From contig NZ_JADPRT010000008.1 in assembly GCF_015690355.1 (NCBI RefSeq), positions 262,908-326,907 of the forward strand: a stretch of DNA of 64,000 nucleotides, written 5' to 3'. The notes under the pieces are model-generated. The model searched no databases, was not told the DNA's origin, and saw nothing but the letters and a program-made list of their open reading frames with translations. Of the stretch, positions 46,977 to 56,507 are shown one piece after another. Position numbers and translations under genes: made by a program. This stretch comes from Streptacidiphilus fuscans. GTDB lineage: Bacteria; Actinomycetota; Actinomycetes; Streptomycetales; Streptomycetaceae. Position 1 is the stretch's first letter, and each line of letters begins with the position of its first letter.

Positions 46977-49268
46977 ATGTCCACCGCCATCCCTGGCATA
47001 GAACCGGTCGTCCAACGCGTCGAGCTCGCCATCGGCGGCATGACGTGCGCGTCCTGCGCTGCCCGCATCGAGAAGAAGCTGAACCGGATGGAGGGCGTCA
47101 CCGCCACGGTCAACTTCGCCACCGAGAAGGCCAGCGTCGCGCACGCGTCCGACGTGGCCGTGGCGGATCTGATCGCCACGGTCGAGAAGACCGGCTACAC
47201 GGCCGAGGTTCCCGCCCCCGTCGTCCCCGAACCGGTCACGACGGACGACGGCGCAGCGGGCGGTACGGCGGAGGGCGGCACGCCCGGGGCGAGGGACGAC
47301 GAGACGGCCCGGCTCCGGCACCGGCTGCTGGTCACCGTCGCGCTCAGCATCCCCGTGATCGTCCTCGCGATGGTCCCCGCGCTGCAGTTCCGCAACTGGC
47401 AGTGGCTGTCGCTGACCCTGGCCGCGCCGGTCGTGGTCTGGGGCGGCTGGCAGTTCCACAAGGCCGCCTGGACCAACCTGCGGCACGGCGCGGCCACCAT
47501 GGACACCCTCGTCTCCGTGGGCACCCTGGCCGCCTTCGGCTGGTCCGTCTGGGCACTCTTCTTCGGCGACGCCGGCATGCCGGGTATGAAGCACGGCTTC
47601 GACTTCTCGCTCTCCTCGCAGAACGCCTCGTCCACCCTCTACCTGGAGACGGCCGCCGGTGTCACGGCGTTCATCCTGCTCGGCCGCTATCTGGAGGCGC
47701 GGGCCAAGCGCCGCGCCGGCGCGGCCCTGCGCGCGCTGCTGGAGCTGGGAGCCAAGGACGTGGCCGTGCTCCGTGACGGCCGCGAGGAGCGCATCCCGAT
47801 CGGACGGCTCGTGCTCGGCGACCGCTTCGTGGTCCGTCCCGGCGAGAAGGTCGCGACCGACGGACGCGTCGTCGAGGGCAGCTCGGCGGTCGACGCCTCC
47901 CTGCTGACGGGCGAGTCCGTCCCGGTCGAGGTCGGCCCGGGCGACGAGGTCACCGGAGCGACGGTCAACTCCGGCGGCCGACTGGTCGTCGAGGCGACCC
48001 GCGTCGGCGCCGACACACAACTGGCCCGGATGGCCGTCCTGGTCGAGCAGGCGCAGAGCGGAAAGGCCGCGGCGCAGCGCCTGGCCGACCGGATCTCAGC
48101 GGTCTTCGTCCCGGCGGTGCTGATCATCGCGCTGGTGACACTGGGCGTCTGGCTGGCCGTCAGCGGCAGCGCCACGGAGGCGTTCACCGCCGCCGTGGCC
48201 GTGCTGATCATCGCCTGCCCCTGCGCGCTCGGCCTGGCCACGCCCACCGCGCTGATGGTCGGCACGGGTCGGGGCGCCCAGCTGGGCATCCTGATCAGGG
48301 GCCCCGAGGTGCTGGAGTCCACCCGCCAGGTCGACACCGTCGTCCTGGACAAGACCGGCACCGTCACCACCGGCCGGATGGCCCTGGTCGCCGTCCACCC
48401 CGCGGACGGCGTCAACGAGGCGCAGGCGCTGCGCCTGGCCGCCGCGGTCGAACATGCCTCCGAGCACCCGATCGCCGCGGCGATCGCGGCAGCGGTGCCG
48501 GAGCCGGCCGCGGTGGAGAGCTTCCGCAACGTCCCGGGCCTCGGGGTCGAGGGCGTCGTGGACGGTCACGCGGTCGTCGCCGGACGCGAACGACTGCTCA
48601 CCGACTGGTCGATGACGCTGCCGCCGGAGCTGCTCACCGCCAAGGCGGACGCCGAGGCCGCAGGCCGCACGGCGGTCCTGGTCGGCTGGGACGGCGCGGC
48701 CCGCGCGGTCCTGACGGTCGCGGACACCCCGAAGCCGAGCAGCGCCGAGGCGATCACGCGCCTGCGCGGCCTGGGCCTCACCCCGGTCCTGCTCACCGGG
48801 GACAACGCGGCGGTGGCACGGTCCGTCGCGGCCGAGGTCGGCATCGACGCCGACCAGGTGATCGCGGAGGTCCTCCCCGAGGACAAGGCGAGCGTGGTCG
48901 CCGGGCTCCAGGCCGAGGGCCGCACGGTCGCCATGGTCGGCGACGGCGTCAACGACGCCGCCGCCCTCGCCCAGGCCGACCTGGGCCTGGCCATGGGCAC
49001 CGGCACGGACGCCGCGATCGAGGCCGCCGACCTCACCCTGGTCCGCGGTGACCTGCGGTCGGCAGCGGACGCCATCCGCCTGTCCCGACGCACGCTCGCC
49101 ACGATCAAGGGCAACCTCTTCTGGGCCTTCGGCTACAACGTCGCAGCCCTGCCGCTGGCGGCCTTCGGCCTGCTCAACCCGATGATCGCGGGCGCGGCGA
49201 TGGCCTTCTCCTCGGTCTTCGTCGTCACCAACAGCCTCCGCCTCCGGCGGTTCCAGGCTCAGGCCTGA
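46977..49268 (+). CDS. copA: Copper-translocating P1B-type ATPase
   Basis: The 763-residue pump has one N-terminal HMA domain with GMTCASC (C24, C27). Eight transmembrane helices follow, including the ion motif CPC (C414, C416) in IACPCALGLATPT. The phosphorylation site is D458 in DKTGTVTTG, HP in EHASEHPIA, and MVGDGVNDAAAL closes the hinge. N and YN residues in the seventh helix and MxxSS in the eighth (AMAFSSVFVV) fit Cu(I) specificity (P1B-1). It exports cytosolic copper. It forms an operon with copZ under a CsoR-type operator. Confidence 0.95.
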   Translation: MSTAIPGIEPVVQRVELAIGGMTCASCAARIEKKLNRMEGVTATVNFATEKASVAHASDVAVADLIATVEKTGYTAEVPAPVVPEPVTTDDGAAGGTAEGGTPGARDDETARLRHRLLVTVALSIPVIVLAMVPALQFRNWQWLSLTLAAPVVVWGGWQFHKAAWTNLRHGAATMDTLVSVGTLAAFGWSVWALFFGDAGMPGMKHGFDFSLSSQNASSTLYLETAAGVTAFILLGRYLEARAKRRAGAALRALLELGAKDVAVLRDGREERIPIGRLVLGDRFVVRPGEKVATDGRVVEGSSAVDASLLTGESVPVEVGPGDEVTGATVNSGGRLVVEATRVGADTQLARMAVLVEQAQSGKAAAQRLADRISAVFVPAVLIIALVTLGVWLAVSGSATEAFTAAVAVLIIACPCALGLATPTALMVGTGRGAQLGILIRGPEVLESTRQVDTVVLDKTGTVTTGRMALVAVHPADGVNEAQALRLAAAVEHASEHPIAAAIAAAVPEPAAVESFRNVPGLGVEGVVDGHAVVAGRERLLTDWSMTLPPELLTAKADAEAAGRTAVLVGWDGAARAVLTVADTPKPSSAEAITRLRGLGLTPVLLTGDNAAVARSVAAEVGIDADQVIAEVLPEDKASVVAGLQAEGRTVAMVGDGVNDAAALAQADLGLAMGTGTDAAIEAADLTLVRGDLRSAADAIRLSRRTLATIKGNLFWAFGYNVAALPLAAFGLLNPMIAGAAMAFSSVFVVTNSLRLRRFQAQA

Positions 49269-49301
49269 GGGGGCGGGACAGGGGACGTCGCACTGCTCTC
49301 A

Positions 49302-49321
49302 GGGGCGCGGGGCCGCGCCCC
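49302..49321. terminator. Bidirectional stem-loop between copA and the SDR gene
   Basis: GGGGCGCGG (49302-49310) and CCGCGCCCC (49313-49321) form a tight perfect hairpin. It lies 33 bases after the copA stop and 32 bases beyond the SDR stop on the opposite strand. Confidence 0.65.
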
Positions 49322-49353
49322 CGGGTGGTGCAACGTCCCCGCCGCCCGGACCG

Positions 49354-50073
49354 TCACCGACCGAGCAGCTCGCCGCCGTTGCAGTGCAGGATCTCGCCCG
49401 TGATGTAGCCGGCCTCCGCGCTCGCCAGGAAGAAGACCGCAGCCGAGACGTCCTCCGGCTCGCCCACGCGGCCCACCAACGTACGACCCGCGCGGCGAAC
49501 GAGTTCCACCTCGTTGAGGCGGTCGCCGAAGAACTCCGTGCCCGCCACCGTGCCCGGGGCGACCACGTTCGCGGTGATCCCGGACGGGCCCAACTGCGCG
49601 GCCAGGAAGTGGTTCCAGGCGTGCAGCGCGGCCTTGGACGCGCCGTAGGAGCCGGCCCCGCGGACCGCCGCGATCGAACTGATCGTCACCACCCGTCCGC
49701 CGCCCTGCGCGAGCCGGTCCCGAACCGACTCGGTGAGCAGCACCGCGGTCAGCACGTTGCGCTCGAAGTCGCCGCGCCAGCGGGCCAGCACCGCGTGCGG
49801 GCCCGCTCCGGCCCGGGACTCCCTGCTGCCCGCGCTGTTGACCAACACGTCTATCCGGCCCGGAAGTTCACCCACCAGCGCGGCGACCGCATCGGCGTCG
49901 GCGAGGTCGCAGGAGAGCGGGCGGACCGAGGGGCCGAGACGCTCGGCCGCCTCGACGAGGACGTCCCGCCGACGGCCGACGATGGTGACCTGGTCCCCCG
50001 CCTCGGCGAACCGACGGGCCACCGAGAGCCCGATCCCCGTCCCGCCACCGGTGACGACAACGTTCCTGCCCAT
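49354..50073 (-). CDS. Short-chain dehydrogenase/reductase
   Basis: The 239-residue classical SDR has the nucleotide motif TGGGTGIG near residue 8, NSAG, the catalytic Ser in ISSIAAVRG and YGASK with the catalytic Tyr and Lys. The R of GRRRDV after the second strand suggests NADP(H). FLASAEAGYITGEILHCNGG is the usual SDR C-terminus. Substrate is unknown. It is transcribed singly toward copA. Confidence 0.92.
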   Translation of the reverse strand: MGRNVVVTGGGTGIGLSVARRFAEAGDQVTIVGRRRDVLVEAAERLGPSVRPLSCDLADADAVAALVGELPGRIDVLVNSAGSRESRAGAGPHAVLARWRGDFERNVLTAVLLTESVRDRLAQGGGRVVTISSIAAVRGAGSYGASKAALHAWNHFLAAQLGPSGITANVVAPGTVAGTEFFGDRLNEVELVRRAGRTLVGRVGEPEDVSAAVFFLASAEAGYITGEILHCNGGELLGR

Positions 50074-50610
50074 CCGGGCGCCCCCCTGTCTTCCTGACCT
50101 CGCACGCCCCGGGCTCCCGGAGCGCGCTGCGAGGCCGCTGCATCGTTGCCGCGTGCGTGCCGCGTTGTTGCTGCGCTGTTGCCGCGTGATTCCTGCGAGT
50201 CATCAAGTGGCCGCGGAGAGCCGACCCGGCCCCCAACAGGTCAGTCAGAACGCCGTGCGGATTCACGTGATTCCTACCACGCTGCTATTCGTCCGCTTCG
50301 CACCGGGTCGCCCCGACCCGCACCCTCGGACCGAGCGCGCCTGGCATATGACGCTTCGAAGGATCACCGTGAGAGGGGCATCACATGGCCTGACCGTAAC
50401 TTCGCGAGGCCAACTTTGTGTTAGAACTCGTGAGCCGGGATTCCGGCGGATCCCGGTGCCCGGCCGCCGTCGCTGGGCGGCCGAAAGCGCACGGCGCGGG
50501 CGTGATCAGGGTGGTTGAGCGGCCTCCCCCGCGCCCCGCCGTGCGCGCACGCCCCGGCTGCCTCCACGCGTGCCCTCCACGTACCTTCTCCACGCCTTCG
50601 CAGAACGCGG
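50074..50610. other. Gene-free intergenic stretch
   Basis: About 540 bases lie between the leftward SDR gene and the terminator of the leftward citrate synthase gene; the SDR promoter must be here. The first 120 bases contain degenerate GCTGTTGCCGCG-type words. Short frames on both strands lack ribosome binding sites and protein-like patterns. I see no RNA gene. Confidence 0.45.
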
Positions 50611-50652
50611 GAGCGGGCCCGCACGCCCCTTCCGAGGTGTGCGGACCCGCTC
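50611..50652 (-). terminator. Citrate synthase terminator
   Basis: GAGCGGGCCCGCAC (50611-50624) pairs with GTGCGGACCCGCTC (50639-50652) with one mismatch and a 14-base loop. It starts 22 bases beyond the citrate synthase stop in its direction of transcription. Confidence 0.75.
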
Positions 50653-50674
50653 CGTCCGTGCTGTGCGAACGCGG

Positions 50675-51964
50675 TCAGCGCGCGTCGATCGGGACGTAGT
50701 CCCGGATGACCTCACCGGTGTAGATCTGGCGCGGACGGCCGATCTTGTTGGCGGGGTCGGTGATCATCTCCTGCCAGTGGGCGATCCAGCCGGGCAGGCG
50801 GCCCAGCGCGAACAGCACGGTGAACATGCTGGTCGGGAAGCCCATGGCCCGGTAGATCAGGCCGGTGTAGAAGTCCACGTTCGGGTAGAGCTTGCGCGAG
50901 ACGAAGTAGTCGTCCGTCAGCGCGTGCTGCTCCAGCTTGAGCGCGATGTCCAGCAGCTCGTCGGCCTTGCCCAGCTGGGCCAGGACGTCGTGGGCCGCGG
51001 CCTTGATGATCTGCGCACGCGGGTCGAAGCTCTTGTAGACGCGGTGCCCGAAGCCCATCAGGCGGACGCCGTCCTCGCGGTTCTTCACCTTGCGGATGAA
51101 GGCGTCCACGTCGCCGCCGTCGCGCTTGATGCCCTCGAGCATCTCCAGCACGGCCTGGTTGGCGCCGCCGTGGAGGGGGCCCCACAGCGCGTTGATGCCG
51201 GCCGAGATGGAGGCGAAGAGGTTGGCGTGCGAGGAGCCGACCAGGCGAACCGTGGAGGTGGAGCAGTTCTGCTCGTGGTCCGCGTGCAGGATCAGCAGCT
51301 TCTCCAGCGCGTTGACCACGACCGGGTTGAGCTCGTAGTCCTCGGCCGGGACGGCGAACGTCATGCGCAGGAAGTTCTCGACGTAGCCGAGGTCGTTGCG
51401 CGGGTAGACGAACGGGTGGCCCTGGGCCTTCTTGAAGGCATAGGCAGCTATGGTCGGCAGCTTGGCCAGCAGGCGCACCGCGGAGACGTAGCGCTGCTCG
51501 GGGTCGAACGGGTTGTGGCTGTCCTGGTAGAACGTGGACAGCGCGCCGACCACGGAGGACAGCATCGCCATCGGGTGGGCGTCGCGGGGGAAGCCCTGGA
51601 AGAAGCGCTTGACATCCTCGTGCAGCAGCGTGTGCTGGTTGATGTCGTGCTCGAAGACCCGCAGCTGCTCGGCGTTCGGCAGCTCGCCGTTGATCAGCAG
51701 GTAGGCGGTCTCCAGGAAGGAGCCGCGCTCGGCGATCTGCTCGATCGGGTAGCCACGGTAGCGAAGGATGCCCTGGTCGCCGTCGATGTAGGTGATCGCG
51801 GACTTGCAGGCGGCGGTGTTACCGAAGCCGTTGTCCAGCGTGGTCAGGCCGGTCTGGCCGAGCAGCTTCGAGATGTCGAAGCCCGCGTTACCAACGGTGG
51901 CGTCGACCACCGGGTAGTCGTACTCGCCGCCCTGGTAGCGGAGTACTACAGAGTTGTCGCTCAC
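50675..51964 (-). CDS. gltA: Citrate synthase (type II, Si)
   Basis: The product is about 429 residues from GTG at 51964 (VSDNSVVLRYQGGEYDYP), the conserved Streptomyces start, preceded by GAGGGAAGAC; an upstream ATG at 52000 is less likely. Catalytic histidines lie in ILHADHEQNCST and MGFGHRVYKSFDPRA, and a C-terminal catalytic Asp follows in LYPNVDFYTG. It condenses oxaloacetate with acetyl-CoA at the entry to the TCA cycle. It stands alone with its own terminator. Confidence 0.96.
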   Translation of the reverse strand: MSDNSVVLRYQGGEYDYPVVDATVGNAGFDISKLLGQTGLTTLDNGFGNTAACKSAITYIDGDQGILRYRGYPIEQIAERGSFLETAYLLINGELPNAEQLRVFEHDINQHTLLHEDVKRFFQGFPRDAHPMAMLSSVVGALSTFYQDSHNPFDPEQRYVSAVRLLAKLPTIAAYAFKKAQGHPFVYPRNDLGYVENFLRMTFAVPAEDYELNPVVVNALEKLLILHADHEQNCSTSTVRLVGSSHANLFASISAGINALWGPLHGGANQAVLEMLEGIKRDGGDVDAFIRKVKNREDGVRLMGFGHRVYKSFDPRAQIIKAAAHDVLAQLGKADELLDIALKLEQHALTDDYFVSRKLYPNVDFYTGLIYRAMGFPTSMFTVLFALGRLPGWIAHWQEMITDPANKIGRPRQIYTGEVIRDYVPIDAR

Positions 51965-52131
51965 GTCTTCCCTCATCACCAGCGGAATGACCCTGTTCAA
52001 GGGTTCAAGGGGTGCCCTGACTCCCTCCTACCTTCCCCCAGGCGGGTTACACCTGTGCAGGCGGGGTGGCCCAAAAGAGCCGAAGGTCACAAAGAAAAGG
52101 GCCATTCGCTTTCAAGTTCTGACAGCGGAAC

Positions 52132-54351
52132 CTACCCCCGAGTCAGCCTATGGTCCAATGCCGTGTGTCGGCGACCTGCGGAAACCGCCCGAACGGCCTG
52201 CCCCAGCGCACGGCGGGATCCGACCAGTACCACCAGCTTCCTGGCCCTCGTGACGGCCGTGTAGAGGAGGTTGCGCTGGAGCATCATCCAGGCGCTGGTC
52301 GTGAGGGGGATCACAACGCAGGGGTACTCACTGCCCTGTGATCGGTGGATGGTCACGGCGTAGGCGTGGGCGAGTTCATCCAGCTCGTCGAAGTCGTACA
52401 CGACGTCCTCGTCCTCGTCGGTGCGGACGGTGAGCTGCTGGTCCTCCACACTGAGCGCCGTGACGACGCCCACCGTTCCGTTGAAGACGCCGTTCCGGCC
52501 CTTGTCGTAGTTGTTGCGGATCTGGGTGACCTTGTCGCCGACCCGGAAGGTCCGCCCGCCGAAGCGGCGCTCAGGCCGGTCCGGGCGGGCGGGCGTGATG
52601 GCCCCCTGGAGCAGGGTGTTCAGGTTGCCCGCGCCCGCCGGGCCACGGTGCATCGGGGCGAGCACCTGGACGTCGCGGGAAGGGTCAAGCCCGAACTTGG
52701 CCGGAATCCGGCGGGCGACCACATCAACCGTCAGGTCGGCGGTGTGCTCGGTGTCCTCCTCGACGAACAGGAAGAAGTCCGCCAGACCGGTGGTGATCGG
52801 CGGGACGCCCTCGTTGATCCGGTGCGCGTTGGTGACCACGCCGGACTGCTGCGCCTGCCGGAAGATCCGGTTGAGCCGGACGGCCGGGACCGGGCTGCCG
52901 GGCGCGAGCAGGTCCCGCAGCACCTCCCCGGCGCCGACGGACGGCAACTGGTCGACGTCGCCGACCAGCAACAGGTGAGCCCCGGGCGGGACCGCCTTGG
53001 CCAGCTTGTTGGCAAGCAGCAGGTCGAGCATGGAGGCCTCGTCGACGACGACCAGGTCGGCGTCGAGCGGGCGGTCGCGGTCGTAGGCGGCGTCTCCGCC
53101 CGGCTTCAGCTCCAGCAGCCGGTGGACCGTGGCGGCATCGCAGCCGGTCAGCTCGGCAAGCCGTTTGGCGGCGCGGCCCGTGGGCGCCGCGAGGACCACC
53201 TTGGCCTTGCGGGCCAGGGCCAGCGTGACGATCGACCGGACGGTGAAGGACTTGCCGCAGCCCGGACCACCGGTGAGCACGGCGACCTTCTCGGTGAGCG
53301 CCAGCTTGACCGACTGCTCCTGCTCGGGGGCGAGATCGGCGTCGGTCCGGGTGCGCAGCCAGGCGAGGGCCCGCTCCCAGTCCACCTCGGCGAAGGCGGC
53401 CAGCCGGTCCTCGGGGGCGCGCAGCAGCCGGCCCAGCTGGGCGGCCAGGGAGACCTCGGCCCGGTGGAACGGCACCAGGTAGACGGCGCTGACCGGCACG
53501 GCGTGCCCGGCCTCGTCCTGCTCCTCGCCCGGGACCTGCTCGCGGACCACGCCCTCCTCCGCCACCAGCTCGGCCAGGCACTCGATGACCAGGCCGGTGT
53601 CGACGGCGAGCAGCTTGACCGCGTCGGAGATCAGCTGCTCCTCGGGGAGGTAGCAGTGGCCCTGGTCGGAGGACTGCGACAGGGCGTACTGGAGGCCCGC
53701 CTTGACGCGCTGCGGACTGTCCTTGGGGATGCCGACCGCCTGCGCGATCCGGTCGGCGGTCAGGAAGCCGATGCCCCAGACGTCGGCGGCCAGGCGGTAG
53801 GGCTCGTTCTTGACCACGGAGATCGCGGAGTCGCCGTAGTTCTTGTAGATCCGGACCGCGAGGGAGGTGGAGACGCCCACCCCCTGGAGGAAGACCATCA
53901 CCTCCTTGATCGCCTTCTGCTCCTCCCAGGCGGCGGCGATCAGCTTGGTGCGTTTGGGCCCGAGCTTGGGCACCTCGATCAGCCGGGTCGGCTCGGTCTC
54001 GATGACGTCGAGCGTCTCGACCCCGAAGTGGTCGACGATCCGCTCCGCCAGCCGGGGGCCGATGCCCTTGATCAGCCCCGAGCCCAGGTAGCGCCGGATG
54101 CCCTGGACGGTGGCGGGCAGGACGGTCGTGTAGTTCTCCACGGTGAACTGCTTGCCGTACTGGGGATGGCTGCCCCAGCGGCCGTGCATCCGCAGGCTCT
54201 CGCCCGGCTGGGCGCCCAGCAGCGCGCCGACGACGGTGAGCAGCTCGCCCCCGCCGCGGCCGGTGTCGACGCGCGCGACCGTCCAGCCGGTCTCCTCGCT
54301 GGCGAAGGTGATGCGTTCCAGCACCCCCTCGACGACCGCCAGTTGGTTCAT
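52132..54351 (-). CDS. recD2: RecD2-type ATP-dependent DNA helicase (SF1B)
   Basis: The product is about 739 residues. The N-terminal 330 residues hold the RecD2-specific OB-like and helix-hairpin-helix region (VEGVLERITFASEETGWTVARV, IKGIGPRLAERIVDHFG, VPKLGPKRTKLI). The SF1B helicase core follows: motif I GGPGCGKS (K367), motif II VVDEASMLD, GDVDQLPSVGAG, a UvrD-like C-terminal domain with HRSQGSEYP and YTAVTRARKLV. RecD2 occurs without RecBC and works in DNA repair and fork maintenance with 5'-3' polarity. The ATG at 54351 begins the conserved part; longer frames upstream run over the promoter of the VOC gene. Confidence 0.94.
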   Translation of the reverse strand: MNQLAVVEGVLERITFASEETGWTVARVDTGRGGGELLTVVGALLGAQPGESLRMHGRWGSHPQYGKQFTVENYTTVLPATVQGIRRYLGSGLIKGIGPRLAERIVDHFGVETLDVIETEPTRLIEVPKLGPKRTKLIAAAWEEQKAIKEVMVFLQGVGVSTSLAVRIYKNYGDSAISVVKNEPYRLAADVWGIGFLTADRIAQAVGIPKDSPQRVKAGLQYALSQSSDQGHCYLPEEQLISDAVKLLAVDTGLVIECLAELVAEEGVVREQVPGEEQDEAGHAVPVSAVYLVPFHRAEVSLAAQLGRLLRAPEDRLAAFAEVDWERALAWLRTRTDADLAPEQEQSVKLALTEKVAVLTGGPGCGKSFTVRSIVTLALARKAKVVLAAPTGRAAKRLAELTGCDAATVHRLLELKPGGDAAYDRDRPLDADLVVVDEASMLDLLLANKLAKAVPPGAHLLLVGDVDQLPSVGAGEVLRDLLAPGSPVPAVRLNRIFRQAQQSGVVTNAHRINEGVPPITTGLADFFLFVEEDTEHTADLTVDVVARRIPAKFGLDPSRDVQVLAPMHRGPAGAGNLNTLLQGAITPARPDRPERRFGGRTFRVGDKVTQIRNNYDKGRNGVFNGTVGVVTALSVEDQQLTVRTDEDEDVVYDFDELDELAHAYAVTIHRSQGSEYPCVVIPLTTSAWMMLQRNLLYTAVTRARKLVVLVGSRRALGQAVRAVSAGRRHTALDHRLTRG

Positions 54352-54569
54352 GGGCAGCACCGTAGCGGCTGGGTGTGACAGCGCGGGCAGCCCGCCGTTC
54401 TGTTCGATTGTGATCGAAAACGACCGAATAAATTTCTTTGTGGCACCGCGCTCCCGACGCCCCGTTTTTGTCAGTGGTGCGCGGAAGACTGTGAAGCGGC
54501 CCACAAGCCAAGGGCTCCCACACACCAGGGTCCTCTTCCCTGGAGCCCATCTCCCCTGAGGAGCACAGC

Positions 54570-55340
54570 ATGCTGAGCACCGACTACACCCCGGGCACAC
54601 CTCGCTGGATCGACCTCGGCACCCCGGACACCGCGGCCACCGCCGCCTTCTACACCTCCCTCTTCGGCTGGACGACCGAGGACGCCGGCCCGGACGCCGG
54701 TGGCTACGGGTTCTTCAGCAACGACGGCAAGCGCGTCGGCGGCTTCGGCCCGCTGATGGAGCCCGGCGCGACCTCCGCCTGGACGATCTACTTCGGCACC
54801 GACGACGCCGAGGCCACGGTCAAGGCCGTCGAGCAGGCCGGCGGCACGGTCCGTGTCCCGGCCTCGGACGTCATGTCCTTCGGCCGGATGGCCCAGTTCT
54901 CCGACGGCCAGGGCGCCAAGTTCGCCGTCTGGCAGCCGCTGCAGACCAAGGGCTTCGACGTCGTCAACGTCCCGGTCTCGGTCTCCTGGGCGGAGCTCCA
55001 CACCGCCGACGCGGCGGCCGCGAAGACCTTCTACCGCGACGTCCTCGGCTGGAGCCTGGCCGACCAGGACATGGGCGGCTTCACGTACACCGTCGCCTCC
55101 ATGGGCAGCGAGGAGACCTCGTTCGGCGGCGTCATGGGCCACATGCCGGGCGAGACGGTCACCTACTGGGTGCCCTACTTCGAGGTGGCCGACCCGGATG
55201 CCACCGCCGCCAAGGTCACCGAGCTCGGCGGCCGCGTGCTGCACGGCCCGGACACGCTGCCCGGCGTCGGCCGGATGGCCGCCTGCGCGGACCCGCACGG
55301 CGCGGTCTTCTCCATCATCAAGGGCGAGACCCCGAGCTGA
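54570..55340 (+). CDS. VOC (glyoxalase/bleomycin resistance) superfamily protein with two modules
   Basis: The 256-residue protein consists of two vicinal-oxygen-chelate halves. The first starts PRWIDLGTPDTAATAAFYTSLFGW and ends near residue 125; the second starts VSWAELHTADAAAAKTFYRDVLGW. Each has the FYxxLFGW/VLGW signature. Metal ligands are not clear in every beta-module, so it may be a binding rather than catalytic protein. Relatives are annotated as hydroxylases or resistance-type proteins without proof. AGGAG precedes the ATG. Confidence 0.88.
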   Translation: MLSTDYTPGTPRWIDLGTPDTAATAAFYTSLFGWTTEDAGPDAGGYGFFSNDGKRVGGFGPLMEPGATSAWTIYFGTDDAEATVKAVEQAGGTVRVPASDVMSFGRMAQFSDGQGAKFAVWQPLQTKGFDVVNVPVSVSWAELHTADAAAAKTFYRDVLGWSLADQDMGGFTYTVASMGSEETSFGGVMGHMPGETVTYWVPYFEVADPDATAAKVTELGGRVLHGPDTLPGVGRMAACADPHGAVFSIIKGETPS

Positions 55341-55453
55341 CGCCCGTTCGGGCAGGCGGACCGGACCGCCGGGGCAGACCCGGAAGAACCTGACGCGGGA
55401 CGCGGTTGAGACACTGCGTAGGAGTCTCGACCGCGTCCCACCGGAGGATCTTG

Positions 55454-55942
55454 ATGAGCCTGTACGACATCCCGCTGCACACCCTCGGCGGGGAGCCGAC
55501 CAGCCTGGCCGCCTACGAGGGCAAGGCCGTGCTGCTGGTCAACGTCGCCTCCAAGTGCGGTCTGACGCCGCAGTACTCGGGCCTGGAGCGGCTGCAGCAG
55601 CAGTACGCGGAGCGGGGCTTCACGGTGCTCGGTGTGCCGTGCAACCAGTTCGGCGGCCAGGAGCCGGGCTCCGCCGAGGAGATCCAGACCTTCTGCTCGA
55701 CCACCTACGGCGTCTCCTTCCCACTGCTGGAGAAGATCGACGTCAACGGCTCCGCACGCCACCCGCTCTACACCGAGCTGACCGCGACCCCGGACGCCAC
55801 GGGTGAGGCCGGCGACATCACCTGGAACTTCGAGAAGTTCCTGCTCTCGCCCAAGGGCGAGGTCGTGGGCCGCTTCCGCCCGCGCACCGAGCCGGAGGCG
55901 CCGGAGCTGGTGGCCGCCATCGAGGCGCAGCTGTCGGCCTGA
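55454..55942 (+). CDS. Glutathione peroxidase-family (thioredoxin-dependent) peroxidase
   Basis: The product is about 162 residues from ATG at 55454 with GGAGG upstream. The peroxidatic cysteine is C35 in VASKCGLTPQY, with the family motifs GVPCNQFGGQEPG (Gln) and WNFEKFLL (Trp, Asn). Actinomycetes lack glutathione, so the reductant is probably thioredoxin or mycothiol-linked. It reduces hydrogen peroxide and organic peroxides. Confidence 0.92.
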   Translation: MSLYDIPLHTLGGEPTSLAAYEGKAVLLVNVASKCGLTPQYSGLERLQQQYAERGFTVLGVPCNQFGGQEPGSAEEIQTFCSTTYGVSFPLLEKIDVNGSARHPLYTELTATPDATGEAGDITWNFEKFLLSPKGEVVGRFRPRTEPEAPELVAAIEAQLSA

Positions 55943-55998
55943 CATTCGTCAGCCTGACCGTCGTCGGGCCGCCCGGGTCCGCCGGTAGGGTGTCGATC

Positions 55999-56463
55999 AT
56001 GACCGACCTCACCTTCCGGCGGACCACCCGGGACGACCTTCCGGCGATCGTGGCCATGCTCGCCGCGGACTCGCTCGGCAGCGGACGGGAGAGCCCGGAC
56101 GACCTGACGCCGTATCACGCCGCTTTCGAGCGCGTCGCCGCAGACCCGAACCAGCATCTGATCGTCGCGGTCCGGGACGGCGAGGTCGTCGGGACGCTGC
56201 AGCTGTCGGTGATCCCGGGGCTGTCGCGCAAGGGCGCCACTCGGACGATCATCGAGGCGGTTCGTGTCCGCGGCGACCAGCGCGGCAGCGGCCTTGGCAC
56301 GGCGCTGATGGAGCACGCCATCGCCGAGTCGCGACGCCTCGGCGCCGCACTGGTCCAGCTGACCAGCGACCACACCCGCCAGGACGCCCACCGCTTCTAC
56401 GAGCGGCTCGGCTTCGTGGGCTCGCACGTCGGCTTCAAGTTGCCCCTGGAACAGGTCGACTGA
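55999..56463 (+). CDS. GNAT family N-acetyltransferase
   Basis: The product is about 154 residues with the GNAT order intact: TFRRTTRDDLPAIVAMLA, VVGTLQLSVIPGL, the acetyl-CoA loop VRVRGDQRGSGLGTALMEHAI and the ending HRFYERLGFVGSHVGFKL. It acetylates an unknown amine. It stands 57 bases after the peroxidase gene and may be co-transcribed. Confidence 0.9.
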   Translation: MTDLTFRRTTRDDLPAIVAMLAADSLGSGRESPDDLTPYHAAFERVAADPNQHLIVAVRDGEVVGTLQLSVIPGLSRKGATRTIIEAVRVRGDQRGSGLGTALMEHAIAESRRLGAALVQLTSDHTRQDAHRFYERLGFVGSHVGFKLPLEQVD

Positions 56464-56507
56464 GCGATCGGCCCAGGGGGGCGACTGGCCCAGGGCGGGC
56501 GACCGGC

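Noticed and set aside
50146..50610. Short plus- and minus-strand frames in the SDR-citrate synthase spacer
   Set aside because: They overlap one another, have no ribosome binding sites and are Arg/Pro-rich throughout; one crosses the terminator.
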